This document shows positions 17,259 to 25,966 of a DNA stretch of 64,000 bases, in pieces. Location: contig DIUN01000013.1 of NCBI GenBank assembly GCA_002423025.1, positions 14,030-78,029 of the forward strand. Direction: 5' to 3'. The first letter of the stretch is position 1. Each line of letters starts with the position of its first letter. The translations under genes were made by a program, and so were the position numbers. Origin of the DNA: Sphingomonadales bacterium UBA6157 (GTDB lineage Bacteria > Pseudomonadota > Alphaproteobacteria > Sphingomonadales > Sphingomonadaceae). Below the pieces are notes generated by a model. The model was not told where the DNA came from, searched no databases, and saw only the letters and a list, made by a program, of their open reading frames with translations.

Positions 17259-17756
17259 ATGAAAATTCTGCAGCTTGCCGTTTCGGCTCTGGCGCTGGCC
17301 AGCATGCCCGCTCAGGCAGCCACCTATCTGTTCAGCTATTCGGGCGATGCAACCGCTACGTTCACGCTGGATTCCAGTCCCACACCCGATTTTATCGATA
17401 CCGATTTCTCGTTCACGATTTCCAACGTGCTGGTCAATTTCAATAGCGTGGACACGATTGAGGACGCCTTTTTCTACACGCTCGGCGAGGGCGGCGGCTT
17501 TGGCGTTTTCGGTCTCATCGACGCTACTGGCCCTGAACTCTACACAGGCACGCAGAGCGCTCCGGTTTTCAAGCTCGGCGCCTTTGAGACCGTTGCCTTC
17601 AGCAGCGGGCAAGCTGGCACCGGCACCCTCGTCATCTCCGAAGTACCCTTCGTGAATGATGTTCCCGAGCCGGCAAGCTGGGCCATGCTGATCGCCGGCT
17701 TCGGCCTGGTGGGCGCCACCATGCGCCGCCGCCGCAACGCGGCAGTCTCTGCCTGA
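17259..17756 (+). CDS. PEPxxWA-CTERM sorting-signal protein
   Basis: A 165-residue exported protein. The signal peptide (MKILQLAVSALALASMPAQA) is followed by a strand-rich domain without a known family. At the C-terminus, VPEPASWAMLIAGFGLVG is followed by MRRRR: the PEPxxWA sorting motif, a hydrophobic helix and a basic tail. Such proteins are cut and anchored or released by exosortase and usually belong to the matrix or cell surface. No exosortase is in this window. GGGGGA precedes the ATG at 17259. Confidence 0.88.
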   Translation: MKILQLAVSALALASMPAQAATYLFSYSGDATATFTLDSSPTPDFIDTDFSFTISNVLVNFNSVDTIEDAFFYTLGEGGGFGVFGLIDATGPELYTGTQSAPVFKLGAFETVAFSSGQAGTGTLVISEVPFVNDVPEPASWAMLIAGFGLVGATMRRRRNAAVSA

Positions 17757-17798
17757 CCTGAGCCAGCGCATCTTGACCGGCGCATGAGGCTCGGACAT

Positions 17799-17818
17799 CG
17801 CTGGTGCTGAAACCAGCG
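17799..17818 (+). terminator. Weak hairpin after the PEP-CTERM gene
   Basis: CGCTGGT and ACCAGCG form a 7-bp stem around a 6-base loop, 42 bp after the stop and 12 bp before the arsC-like start. There is no U-tract. It could end transcription or be a chance fold. Confidence 0.3.
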
Positions 17819-17829
17819 GAGCCAAGCTC

Positions 17830-18222
17830 ATGCCCGTCACCATCTGGCACAACCCGAAATGCGGCACGTCGCGCAATGCGCTGGCGATGATCCGCGCAAC
17901 CGGCGTCGAGCCACAGATCATCGAATATCTGCGCACGCCGCCAGATGCTGAAACACTGGCGCGCGTTGCCGGGCTGGTCGGCGGCGCCAGGGCGCTGATG
18001 CGGACAAGCGGCACTCCGGCCGCCGAACTGGGGCTGGAAACCGCCGACGATGCCACCATCCTCGCCGCGATGGCCGAGCACCCGATTCTCATAAACCGTC
18101 CCATTGTCATCGGCCCGCGCGGCACCGTGCTGGCCCGTCCATCGGAGCGGGTGCTCGACGTGCTCGATGGCACGCTGCCGCCCGATTTCCGGAAGGAAGA
18201 CGGCAAGCCGGCTGCGCACTGA
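17830..18222 (+). CDS. arsC: ArsC-family arsenate reductase-like protein (glutaredoxin type)
   Basis: A 130-residue thioredoxin-fold protein. It starts MPVTIWHNPKCGTSRNAL, with the catalytic Cys at residue 11. IIEYLRTPPDAETL and the anion-binding HPILINRPIVI follow, as in ArsC that reduces arsenate with glutathione and glutaredoxin. No arsenite pump or arsR regulator is nearby, so it may belong to the housekeeping YffB/ArsC group rather than a resistance operon. The GNAT gene starts 3 bp later. Confidence 0.85.
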   Translation: MPVTIWHNPKCGTSRNALAMIRATGVEPQIIEYLRTPPDAETLARVAGLVGGARALMRTSGTPAAELGLETADDATILAAMAEHPILINRPIVIGPRGTVLARPSERVLDVLDGTLPPDFRKEDGKPAAH

Positions 18223-18225
18223 GCC

Positions 18226-18915
18226 ATGCAGATCCGCCCCGCCACCGCTGCAGACGCCCCGGCACTCGCCGCTATCTACGGCCCGGAAGTGCTGCACGGC
18301 ACCGCCAGCTTCGAGACCGAAGCTCCCGATGCGGCGGAAATGGCCGCACGGCTGGCGCGGGTGCAGTCGCATGGCTGGCCATGGCTGGTAGCCGAGGTGG
18401 ACGGCGCAGTGCTCGGCTATGCCTATGCCAGCCAGTTCCGGGATCGCCCGGCCTATGCGCATACGGCAGAGAACAGCGTGTATGTGGCGGCCAGCGCGCG
18501 CGGCCGCGGCATCGGGCTGGCGCTGCTGGAAGCGCTGTTCACCGCCGCAAAGGCCGCGGGCTTTGAGCAGATGATCGCCGTGGTGGGTGATGCGGCGGGC
18601 AACACAGCCTCGCTGGCGCTGCACACGCGCGCCGGTTTTCGCCCCGTGGGCCGGCTTGAAGGTGTCGGCTGCAAGTTCGGCCAGTTGCTCGATGTGGCCT
18701 ATCTGCAGCGAAGCCTCTGCGCTGCCTATTCCGCCAGCAGCCGGTCCGGATCAAGCCGCACGCCGGACCAGGTGATGCCCCAGTGCAGATGCGGCCCTGT
18801 CACGCGCCCGGTCGCGCCGATAGACCCAATGGCATCCCCGGCCTTGAGCACCTGCCCCTCCCGCACATCGATGCGCGAAAGATGCAGGAACGCCGAGACT
18901 AGGCCGAAGCCATGA
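18226..18915 (+). CDS. GNAT N-acetyltransferase (phosphinothricin acetyltransferase-like) with a read-through tail
   Basis: The first 165 or so residues are a full GNAT domain of the Pat/YncA type: MQIRPATAADAPALAAIYGPEV, FRDRPAYAHTAENSVYV, the acetyl-CoA loop ARGRGIGLALLEAL, and FRPVGRLEGVGCKFGQLLDV. These enzymes acetylate amines such as phosphinothricin or methionine sulfoximine. Relatives end just after the last strand, but this frame continues to residue 229. The extra tail is antisense to the M23 peptidase gene and rich in Ser, Arg and Pro. The usual stop has probably been lost. The functional part is likely 18226 to about 18725. Confidence 0.82.
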   Translation: MQIRPATAADAPALAAIYGPEVLHGTASFETEAPDAAEMAARLARVQSHGWPWLVAEVDGAVLGYAYASQFRDRPAYAHTAENSVYVAASARGRGIGLALLEALFTAAKAAGFEQMIAVVGDAAGNTASLALHTRAGFRPVGRLEGVGCKFGQLLDVAYLQRSLCAAYSASSRSGSSRTPDQVMPQCRCGPVTRPVAPIDPMASPALSTCPSRTSMRERCRNAETRPKP

Positions 18916-19598
18916 TCGAGCAGCACGAGATTGCCTTCCAGCGTGAACGGCCCCTCGGCCAGCCGCACGATGCCGCCCACCGGCGCCAGCACCGGGGCTC
19001 CCGCCGGCGCCGCATAATCCACCCCGGCATGAAAGGCGGACGGCGTACCGGCATAAATCCGCTGCGAGCCGAACAGGCCGGAAACGCGCCCCTCCGCCGG
19101 CCGGCGAAACGGCTCGGCCCAATCCATCAAGTCCGACGGCACGGCGCGGGCAGCACCGATGCGCGCCAGTTCGGCCGGGCGTCGGCGCTCATACTCCGCA
19201 TCCGGCACCGGCCGCAGCGGCAGGCCGGGCAGCGATTCAATCTGCCAGGGGCGCGGCGCGACAGCGAGCCGGCGGCTTGCCGCGCTGCCATCCGCATTGC
19301 GCCACGCAAGCACCGCCTCAGAGCTGGAATCACGGGAAAAACCGATGAGGAAGGCGCCGTCAGCCGATGTCTTGACCGGCTTGCCATCGAGCGTCAGCTC
19401 CGTGGCGCCAGCCGGCAGCCTGCCACGCATCAGCCCGCCCTGTTCCTGCCGGCCCGCCAGTTCGAGCGGCCTCGGCACTGCAGCAGCGGGCGGTGCCATG
19501 GGCGGCGGAGCTATGGGCAGCGGAACGGGGGCGGAGGCACAGCCAGCCAGCCCCGCCGCCAAAAACGCTGGCAGCAGCGCCGCCGCTGCCAGCCTCAC
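18726..19598 (-). CDS. M23-family metallopeptidase lipoprotein (LytM domain)
   Basis: A 290-residue envelope protein that should cut or bind peptidoglycan cross-links. The signal peptide ends in a lipobox with Cys at residue 20 (GLAGC). A Pro/Ala linker follows, then a beta domain, then the LytM domain from about residue 165. Zinc ligands appear as FHAGVDYAAPAG (His and Asp, near residue 190) and HLHW (near residue 270), so it is probably catalytic rather than degenerate. Its 3' end is overlapped for 190 bp by the convergent GNAT frame. Its start overlaps the DUF2093 stop. Confidence 0.9.
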   Translation of the reverse strand: MRLAAAALLPAFLAAGLAGCASAPVPLPIAPPPMAPPAAAVPRPLELAGRQEQGGLMRGRLPAGATELTLDGKPVKTSADGAFLIGFSRDSSSEAVLAWRNADGSAASRRLAVAPRPWQIESLPGLPLRPVPDAEYERRRPAELARIGAARAVPSDLMDWAEPFRRPAEGRVSGLFGSQRIYAGTPSAFHAGVDYAAPAGAPVLAPVGGIVRLAEGPFTLEGNLVLLDHGFGLVSAFLHLSRIDVREGQVLKAGDAIGSIGATGRVTGPHLHWGITWSGVRLDPDRLLAE

Positions 19599-19810
19599 AA
19601 TTTGCCCTTGGCCTTCATCTCGGCGTAGCGCTCAGTGGCGACCACGGCATCGGCATAGGCCTCCTGGAGTTCATGGCTCCAGTAGCGCAGCGCCTGCAGG
19701 CCGATGCGCTTGCCGGTGACAGCGCAGAGCACATAATCGCCACGCTCCACCACTTCATAGGTGCCGGAAAGATAGTGCAGGCGCGCCGGGCGGCCGAGGG
19801 TATCGAGCAT
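19595..19810 (-). CDS. DUF2093 family protein
   Basis: A 71-residue protein, MLDTLGRPARLHYLSGTYEV through GDYVLCAVTGKRIGLQAL to RYWSHELQEAY. This is the DUF2093 pattern of Alphaproteobacteria, of unknown function. It sits between xseA and the M23 gene with overlaps at both ends, so the three form one operon. DUF2093 next to xseA recurs in related genomes. Confidence 0.88.
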   Translation of the reverse strand: MLDTLGRPARLHYLSGTYEVVERGDYVLCAVTGKRIGLQALRYWSHELQEAYADAVVATERYAEMKAKGKL

Positions 19811-21264
19811 CAGAGCAGCCTTTTCTGGGCGGAATTGTCGGTAAGCACCGGCGTTTCGCCATCCTGGAAGCGGATAGTGAGATGGGTATTGCGGGCCGCA
19901 ATTGCAGCAGTGGTGACAAGTTTTCCGTCCGGCCCGCGCACCAGCGCATAGCCGCGCGCCAGCACCTGCTCCGGCCCCAGCGAGCCGAGCATCCGGGCAG
20001 CAGCCGCCAGCCGCGCTTCATCCCGCGCCGCGCCGGAGCGCAACAGGTGCGGCCGCAGCCGGGCAGCACGGGTTTCCAGCCGGGTGCGGCTCTCGGCAAT
20101 GCGCGCCTTGCCGCCACGCTCCAGCCCTGAGCCTGCAGCCGCGAGCAAGCCGGCGGCCCTGTCGCGGCGGGAAAAGATGAGCGCCGGGCGCAGCGCCGCG
20201 CCGATCCGGGCGGCGCGGCCTTGCCAATAACTCGCGCTGGCCCGCAGCCCGCGCGGCAGGCGGCCGGACAGGTCATCGAGCCGCTGCATCGGCAGTTCGA
20301 GCAACGTGCGCGCCTGCGGCAGGCGACGGGCGGCGGCCTCGGTGCGCTCGCGGCGCTGGGCCAGGCCACGCGCGGCCGCCCGGTCAAGCCGCGCCGCGTT
20401 CATGGCCAGCGCGGCGCGCAGTTCGGCCAGCACCGGCACGGCGCGCTCGGCGGCGGCGGTGGGCGTGGGCGCGCGCCAGTCACTGGCGAAATCGATGAGC
20501 GTCGTGTCTGTTTCATGGCCCACGGCGCTGATCAGCGGAATGGCGCTGGCAGCAGCGGCGCGCACCACGCTCTCCTCGTTGAAGGCGGCGAGATCCTCGA
20601 TCGAACCACCGCCGCGCGCCACGATGATGAGATCGGGCCGCGGCACCGGGCCGCCCGGCGCAATGGCGTTGAAGCCGCGGATGGCGGCGCTCACCTGCGC
20701 AGCGGCGGCCTCGCCCTGCACCGCGACCGGCCACACCAGCACATGGCGGGGGAACCTGTCCGCCAGCCGGTGCAGGATATCGCGAATCACCGCGCCGGTG
20801 GCGGAGGTGACAACGCCGATGACCTGCGGAATGTGCGGCAGCGGCTGCTTGCGGCTGGCATCGAACAGGCCTTCGGCCGCCAGCTTGAGCCGCCGTGCCT
20901 CGATCTGGGCGAGCAGCGCGCCGACGCCGGCCGGCGCCATGCGCTCCACGACAATCTGGTACTTCGAGCGGCCGGGGAAGGTGGTGAGCTTGCCTGTCAC
21001 CACCACTTCCATGCCATCCTCGGGGCGGAAGTTGAGCGTCGAGACGCTACCCTTGAACATCACCAGATCGATATTGGCGCGCTCGTCCTTCAGCGTTCCG
21101 TAGCAATGGCCGGAGATATGACGCTTGAAGCCGGACAGTTCGCCGCGCACCCGCACCTGGCCAAACGCCGCCTCCACCGTACGCTTGAGCGCACCGGCAA
21201 TCTCGCTCACCGAATATTCGGGCGTGTTGCCGGGCAGGGCTTCTGGGGCTGTTGTTTCGGTCAC
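19810..21264 (-). CDS. xseA: Exodeoxyribonuclease VII large subunit
   Basis: A 484-residue catalytic subunit of exonuclease VII, which degrades single-stranded DNA from both ends. The N-terminal OB domain starts near YSVSEIAGALKRTVEAAFG. The catalytic domain contains GVVTSATGAVIRDI, IVARGGGSIEDLAAFNEE and SAVGHETDTTLIDF. A coiled-coil stretch at about residues 280-400 binds XseB. The stop overlaps the DUF2093 start by one base. Its partner xseB lies 13 kb away. Confidence 0.95.
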   Translation of the reverse strand: MTETTAPEALPGNTPEYSVSEIAGALKRTVEAAFGQVRVRGELSGFKRHISGHCYGTLKDERANIDLVMFKGSVSTLNFRPEDGMEVVVTGKLTTFPGRSKYQIVVERMAPAGVGALLAQIEARRLKLAAEGLFDASRKQPLPHIPQVIGVVTSATGAVIRDILHRLADRFPRHVLVWPVAVQGEAAAAQVSAAIRGFNAIAPGGPVPRPDLIIVARGGGSIEDLAAFNEESVVRAAAASAIPLISAVGHETDTTLIDFASDWRAPTPTAAAERAVPVLAELRAALAMNAARLDRAAARGLAQRRERTEAAARRLPQARTLLELPMQRLDDLSGRLPRGLRASASYWQGRAARIGAALRPALIFSRRDRAAGLLAAAGSGLERGGKARIAESRTRLETRAARLRPHLLRSGAARDEARLAAAARMLGSLGPEQVLARGYALVRGPDGKLVTTAAIAARNTHLTIRFQDGETPVLTDNSAQKRLL

Positions 21265-21347
21265 AGCTGTTCTCTTAGAGCCGATTGTCGCGCCGGTGAA
21301 GGCTGCGCGCGGTTGATGCCGCCGCCAGCCCTGTTAAGAACATCGTC

Positions 21348-22589
21348 ATGGCTCAAGATCTCGACATTCTGGTTCTCGGTAGCGGCGGGCGCGAGCACGC
21401 GCTGTGCTGGAAGCTCAAGCAAAGCCCGCGCACCCGGCGGCTGCTCTGCGCCCCCGGCAATGCCGGCATCGCCGCCGTGGCCGAGTGCATCAGCCTCGCC
21501 ATCGACAGCCCGGAGGCGGTGACAGCTTATGCCAGGGAGCACGGCATCGGACTCGTCGTCATCGGCCCGGAAGTGCCGCTGATCGCCGGCGTTGCCGATG
21601 CGCTACGGGCGGCCGGTATCCCGGTGTTCGGCCCCGGCAAGGCCGCCGCGCGGCTGGAAGGCTCGAAGGGCTTCACCAAGGATCTGTGCCGCCACGCTGC
21701 CATTCCCACGGCTGCCTATCGCAGCTTCGCCACCGCCAATGAGGCGCACCATTATGTGGCGGTGCACCCGCTGCCCGTAGTGGTGAAGGCTGATGGCCTG
21801 GCTGCCGGCAAGGGCGTGACCGTGGCGGAAACCAATGAGGAAGGGCTGGAGGCACTGGCGCTGATCGATGGCCCGGTGGTCGTGGAGCAGTATCTGGAAG
21901 GGCCGGAGGCCAGCCTCTTTGTGCTCAGCGATGGCCACAGCTTCAGCTATTTTGCCTCCGCGCAGGACCACAAGCGCGCGCTCGATGGTGACAAGGGCCC
22001 GAACACCGGCGGCATGGGCGCCATCTCGCCGGCTCCGGCTCTCACCGATGCGCTGCGGGACCGGGCCATCGAGGAGATCATCAAGCCGACCCTCGCTGCC
22101 ATGGCCGAGGCCGGAACCCCCTTCCAGGGCATGCTCTTCGCCGGGCTGATGATCACCCGCACCGGGCCCAAACTCATCGAATACAACGTCCGCTTCGGTG
22201 ATCCGGAAACCCAGGCGATGCTGCTGCGGCTGGAGAGCGACCTTGCCGAGCTGCTGCTGGCCTGCGCCGAGCAGCGCCTGCACGAGGTGGCGAGCCGCTG
22301 GTCCAGCGATGTCGCCATTTCGGTCGTCATGGCCTCGAAGGGCTATCCCGATGCGCCTGTCACCGGCACCGCCATCTTTGGCGTGGAAGCGGCCGAAGCC
22401 GATGGCGCGGCGGTGTTCCATGCCGGCACGCGGCGGGATGACAAGGGACGGCTCATCGCCACCGGCGGCCGGGTGCTCGCCGTGGCAGCCCGCGGAAGCG
22501 ATAGTGGCGCCGCCCGCGCCAAGGCCTATGCTGCGGTGGACAGGATCGATTGGCCCGGCGGCTTCTGCCGGCGCGACATCGGCGCCTGA
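21348..22589 (+). CDS. purD: Phosphoribosylamine--glycine ligase
   Basis: Catalyses the second step of purine synthesis, joining glycine to phosphoribosylamine with ATP. It has 413 residues. The start [21 protein letters not shown] carries the family N-terminal signature. The ATP-grasp domain shows [11 protein letters not shown] near residue 147, [13 protein letters not shown], and the PurD signature in the form RFGDPETQ near residue 283. It is divergent from xseA with an 83-bp gap that must hold both promoters. Confidence 0.95.
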   Translation: MAQDLDILVLGSGGREHALCWKLKQSPRTRRLLCAPGNAGIAAVAECISLAIDSPEAVTAYAREHGIGLVVIGPEVPLIAGVADALRAAGIPVFGPGKAAARLEGSKGFTKDLCRHAAIPTAAYRSFATANEAHHYVAVHPLPVVVKADGLAAGKGVTVAETNEEGLEALALIDGPVVVEQYLEGPEASLFVLSDGHSFSYFASAQDHKRALDGDKGPNTGGMGAISPAPALTDALRDRAIEEIIKPTLAAMAEAGTPFQGMLFAGLMITRTGPKLIEYNVRFGDPETQAMLLRLESDLAELLLACAEQRLHEVASRWSSDVAISVVMASKGYPDAPVTGTAIFGVEAAEADGAAVFHAGTRRDDKGRLIATGGRVLAVAARGSDSGAARAKAYAAVDRIDWPGGFCRRDIGA

Positions 22590-22635
22590 CAAGGCACCCG
22601 GCGCTCCGGGGCCGGCAGTGGCTTTGAGGATCAGC

Positions 22636-23706
22636 ATGAACGAACGCCAGCAGCAATTTTCCGGCACCGGAGACGTCAGGACCGGGCAGGAGATCGACCC
22701 GGCCCGCCTCGCCGCGTGGATGGAAGCCAATGTCGAGGGCTTCGCCGGGCCGCTGCGCATCGAGCAATTCAAGGGCGGCCAGTCCAACCCGACCTACAAG
22801 CTCATCGCGCCGAAGCAGAATTATGTGCTGCGCCGCAAGCCGCCCGGCGTGCTGCTGCCCAGCGCGCACGCGGTTGACCGGGAATATCGCGTCATCACTG
22901 CTCTGCACGGCGCCGGCTTCCCCGCCCCGCGCACCTTTGGCCTGTGCCTTGACGAGAGCGTCATCGGCACCTGGTTTTATGTCATGGACTGTGTGGAAGG
23001 CCGGGTGATCTGGGACCCGACGTTCCCCGATGTGCCGCGCGAGGCCCGCCGCGCCTATTTCGAGGCGATGAACAACACGCTGGCCGATCTGCACATGATC
23101 GATGTTGAAAAGGCCGGCCTTTCGGATTTCGGCAAGCCCGGCAATTATTTCGTCCGCCAGATCGGCCGCTGGTCCCGCCAGTATCTCGAAGACGAGCAGG
23201 CCGGGCGCGTGCCGGCCATGGACCGGCTGGTGGAATGGCTGCCCGCCAACATCCCGGAAGGCGATGAAGTGAGCGTTGTCCATGGCGATTACCGCTGTGA
23301 CAACATGATCTTCCACCCGACCGAGCCCAAGGTGGCGGCGGTGCTGGACTGGGAGCTCTCCACCCTCGGGCATCCGCTGGCCGATTTCAGCTATCATCTG
23401 ATGATGTATCGCATGCCCAGCGCCACCACGACCGGGCTGGCCGGCTATGATCTTGAGGCCCTCGGCATCCCTAGCGAAGCCGAATATGTGGCAAGCTATT
23501 GCCGCCGCACCGGTCGCGACGGCATCCCCAACCTCGATTTCTATGTGGCCTACAACATGTTCCGGCTCGCCGGGATCATCCACGGCATCCGCGGCCGGGT
23601 CGTGCGCGGCACCGCCGCCAGCGCTCATGCCAAAAAGACCTCGGAAGGGCTGGAAGTGCTGGCAAATCTAGCCTGGGAACAGGCCGTGAAGGTCGGCGCC
23701 AAATAG
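22636..23706 (+). CDS. Aminoglycoside-phosphotransferase-fold kinase (ACAD10/11-like)
   Basis: A 356-residue kinase-like protein. GGQSNPTYKL near residue 50 is the P-loop-like start, VHGDYRCDNMIF near residue 216 is the catalytic loop, and VLDWELSTLGHPLAD is the metal-binding segment. The subgroup is the one fused to or encoded beside acyl-CoA dehydrogenases (ACAD10/11), thought to phosphorylate 4-hydroxyacyl-CoA. The gene is not likely an antibiotic-resistance determinant. GAGGA lies before the ATG at 22636. It ends at a strong hairpin. Confidence 0.88.
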   Translation: MNERQQQFSGTGDVRTGQEIDPARLAAWMEANVEGFAGPLRIEQFKGGQSNPTYKLIAPKQNYVLRRKPPGVLLPSAHAVDREYRVITALHGAGFPAPRTFGLCLDESVIGTWFYVMDCVEGRVIWDPTFPDVPREARRAYFEAMNNTLADLHMIDVEKAGLSDFGKPGNYFVRQIGRWSRQYLEDEQAGRVPAMDRLVEWLPANIPEGDEVSVVHGDYRCDNMIFHPTEPKVAAVLDWELSTLGHPLADFSYHLMMYRMPSATTTGLAGYDLEALGIPSEAEYVASYCRRTGRDGIPNLDFYVAYNMFRLAGIIHGIRGRVVRGTAASAHAKKTSEGLEVLANLAWEQAVKVGAK

Positions 23707-23709
23707 CGC

Positions 23710-23748
23710 GGCTGTATCCCCTCCCTGCTTCCGGGAGGGGATACAGCC
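23710..23748. terminator. Strong bidirectional hairpin
   Basis: A perfect 16-bp stem (23710-23725 with 23733-23748) around a 7-base loop fills the gap between the convergent APH-fold kinase and CNNM-type genes. It could stop transcription from both sides. There is no clear U-tract. Confidence 0.75.
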
Positions 23749-25050
23749 TCAGCGAATGTCGCGGCTGGCCAGCACCTTGTCGACCTTGCGCCCATCCATG
23801 TCGATGATCTCGAAGCGCCAGCGTGAATGGTGGAAGCTCTCGCCGGTTTCCGGCAGGTGCCGCAGCCTGTCGAGCACGAAACCCGCCACCGTCTCGTAAT
23901 CGCGGTCATCGGCCAGCTCGAAGCCGAGCCGGTCCGCCATCTCGTCTGCCGGCAGCGAACCGCTGAACAGCCAGCTGCCGTCATCCCGCTCCACGACTGG
24001 TGGATCATTGGCATCATCGACATCGGAACGGAACTCGCCGGCAATGGCGGCGAGCAGGTCCGCCGGCGTCACAATGCCTTCGAAATGGCCATATTCATCA
24101 TGCACCAGCGCGATCGGGATGGCGGCATCGCGCAGCACGGCGAGCGCATCCACGGCGTCGATGACATCGGGGATGATCGGCGCCGGCTGGGCCAGTGCCT
24201 CCAGATCGAGCGGGCGGCCCTCGATGAGCGCCTGCACCACATCGCGCGCCTGCAGCACGCCGATGATGTCATCCACCGTGCCGCGCGCCACCGGCAGCCG
24301 CGTGTGCGGCGTGCGCGCCAGATGCGCGCGGATGGCGGCTTCATCGCTGTTGGCATCGAGCCAGTCGATCTGGCCGCGCGGCGTCATCACGCCGCGCACG
24401 CGCCGGTCCGCCAGCCGCATGATGCCCGAGATCATCTGCCGCTCGCTCTGCTCGATGATGCCGGCGGTTTCGGCCTCCGCCACCACCGAGCGCAGTTCCT
24501 CCTCGGTCACCCGGTTGTCCCCGCCCTGCGCCTGGCCGAGCAGCTTGAACACCAGCCGGGTCGAGTGGTCCATCGCCCAGACTGCCGGGGTGGCGATGCG
24601 CGCCACCAGCGACATGAACGGCGCCACCATCGCGGCAATGGTTTCAGGCGAACGCAGCGCAAACTGCTTGGGCACCAGCTCACCGATGATGAGCGACATA
24701 TAAGTTGCCAGCACGATGACGGAGCTGAAGCCGATTTCTTCGGCCAGCTCAGGCGCAACGCCGAACCAGCCCGTCAGCCGCTCGCCGACCGGCGCGGCCA
24801 GCGTGGCGCCCGAATAGGCGCCGTTGACGATACCGACGAGGGTGATGCCGATCTGCACGGCCGAAAGGAAGCTGCCGGGGCTCTCGGCCAATGCCAGCGC
24901 CGTGCGGGCGCCGCGCACCCCTGCCCCGGCCATGCCGCGCAAGCGGGGCCGGCGTGACGAGACAATGGCCATCTCCGACATGGCGAAGAAACCGTTGAGC
25001 AGGATCAGCGCCACGATAATGGCGACATCCAACCAGGGGAAAGGCTGCAT
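23749..25050 (-). CDS. CNNM/CorC-family protein (DUF21 and CBS domains)
   Basis: A 433-residue membrane protein of the hemolysin C/CorC/CNNM family, linked to Mg2+ or Co2+ transport. The DUF21 membrane domain with about four helices (residues 5-190) starts WLDVAIIVALILLNGFFAMS. A CBS pair (about 205-330) contains VMTPRGQIDWLD and ALVHDEYGHFEGIVT. A CorC_HlyC domain ends the protein. The start MQPFPWLDV fits the family; an upstream in-frame ATG at 25089 has a GAGGAGG too close to it. Confidence 0.87.
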   Translation of the reverse strand: MQPFPWLDVAIIVALILLNGFFAMSEMAIVSSRRPRLRGMAGAGVRGARTALALAESPGSFLSAVQIGITLVGIVNGAYSGATLAAPVGERLTGWFGVAPELAEEIGFSSVIVLATYMSLIIGELVPKQFALRSPETIAAMVAPFMSLVARIATPAVWAMDHSTRLVFKLLGQAQGGDNRVTEEELRSVVAEAETAGIIEQSERQMISGIMRLADRRVRGVMTPRGQIDWLDANSDEAAIRAHLARTPHTRLPVARGTVDDIIGVLQARDVVQALIEGRPLDLEALAQPAPIIPDVIDAVDALAVLRDAAIPIALVHDEYGHFEGIVTPADLLAAIAGEFRSDVDDANDPPVVERDDGSWLFSGSLPADEMADRLGFELADDRDYETVAGFVLDRLRHLPETGESFHHSRWRFEIIDMDGRKVDKVLASRDIR

Positions 25051-25238
25051 TGGCTCCGAAAGGCGGCGCGGGGCGTACGGCCCGCTCATGCCTCCTCACT
25101 ATAGCCAAACGGCTCCGTTGCGAAGGGGGCTGTTCATGTTGGGCTCACCGCCAAGGTCTATTGGGGAGCCATCGCTGCCTCGCAGTGTGCGCACGATCGC
25201 TGACAGGCGGGGGCGGCAGCAAGATCAGGAGCCACAAC

Positions 25239-25928
25239 ATGATGAAATCCAACAAGATGCTTATCGGCGGCATCATCGCCAGCCTCGCGCTCAGCGGCTG
25301 CGTCACCAACCCCGACACCGGGGACAAGAAGCTTTCCCGTGCCGGCGGCGGCGCGCTGGCCGGTGCCGGCGCAGGCGCGCTGCTTGGCGTGCTGCTCGGC
25401 GGCCGCAACAACCGTGCTGAAGTGCTGATCGGCACCGGCATCGGCGCCATCGCCGGCGGCGCCATCGGCGGCTACATGGACAAGCAGGAGCGCGAGCTGC
25501 GCGACCGCACCGCCAACACCGGCATCGATGTCGTCCGTGAGGGTGACGATATCAACCTGCGCATGCCCTCCGGCATCACCTTCGATTTCAACTCGGCGAT
25601 GGTGAAGCCCGAGGCGCGCACGTCGCTTGACCAGGTGGCGCAGACCCTTGTGAGCTACCAGTCCACCTTCATCGATGTTTCGGGCCACACCGATTCGATC
25701 GGCACCGCCGCCGTGAACCAGGAGCTCTCCGAGCGCCGCGCCAAGGCCGTGGCGGACTATCTGGTCTATCGCGGCGTCAACAGCGCCCGCATCGCCACCC
25801 GCGGCTATGGCGCGCAGTTCCCGATTGCCAGCAATGACAGCGAGGATGGCCGCGCCCAGAACCGCCGCGTCGAGATCAAGCTCTCGCCGATCTCCGAGCA
25901 GGACATGCAGGCCAACCGGCCGAACTGA
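25239..25928 (+). CDS. OmpA-family peptidoglycan-binding lipoprotein
   Basis: A 229-residue outer-membrane lipoprotein. The lipobox LALSGC places the acylated Cys at residue 21. A glycine-zipper region follows at about residues 37-78 (GGGALAGAGAGALLG and GAIAGGAIGGYMDKQ). The OmpA C-terminal domain (about 115-220) contains VSGHTDSIG and NQELSERRAKAV with NRRVEIKL, which bind diaminopimelate of peptidoglycan. The layout matches YiaD/Pal-like proteins that tie the outer membrane to the wall. AGGAG precedes the ATG at 25239. Confidence 0.93.
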   Translation: MMKSNKMLIGGIIASLALSGCVTNPDTGDKKLSRAGGGALAGAGAGALLGVLLGGRNNRAEVLIGTGIGAIAGGAIGGYMDKQERELRDRTANTGIDVVREGDDINLRMPSGITFDFNSAMVKPEARTSLDQVAQTLVSYQSTFIDVSGHTDSIGTAAVNQELSERRAKAVADYLVYRGVNSARIATRGYGAQFPIASNDSEDGRAQNRRVEIKLSPISEQDMQANRPN

Positions 25929-25936
25929 GGCAGCAT

Positions 25937-25961
25937 CTCCCTTCCCCTCGCGGGGAGGGAG
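25937..25961. terminator. Hairpin between the OmpA-like gene and pheT
   Basis: CTCCCTTCCCC and GGGGAGGGAG pair with one bulged base around TCGC. TGTTT follows on the plus strand. It separates convergent genes and resembles the hairpins at 5101 and 23710 in its run of C and G. Confidence 0.6.
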
Positions 25962-25966
25962 TGTTT

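Noticed and set aside
17830..18222. Arsenic-resistance operon
   Set aside because: Only the ArsC-like reductase is present; there is no arsR, arsB/acr3 or arsH next to it.
22636..23706. Aminoglycoside-resistance gene
   Set aside because: The APH fold is present, but the subgroup is the ACAD10/11-like kinases of lipid metabolism, and nothing mobile is nearby.
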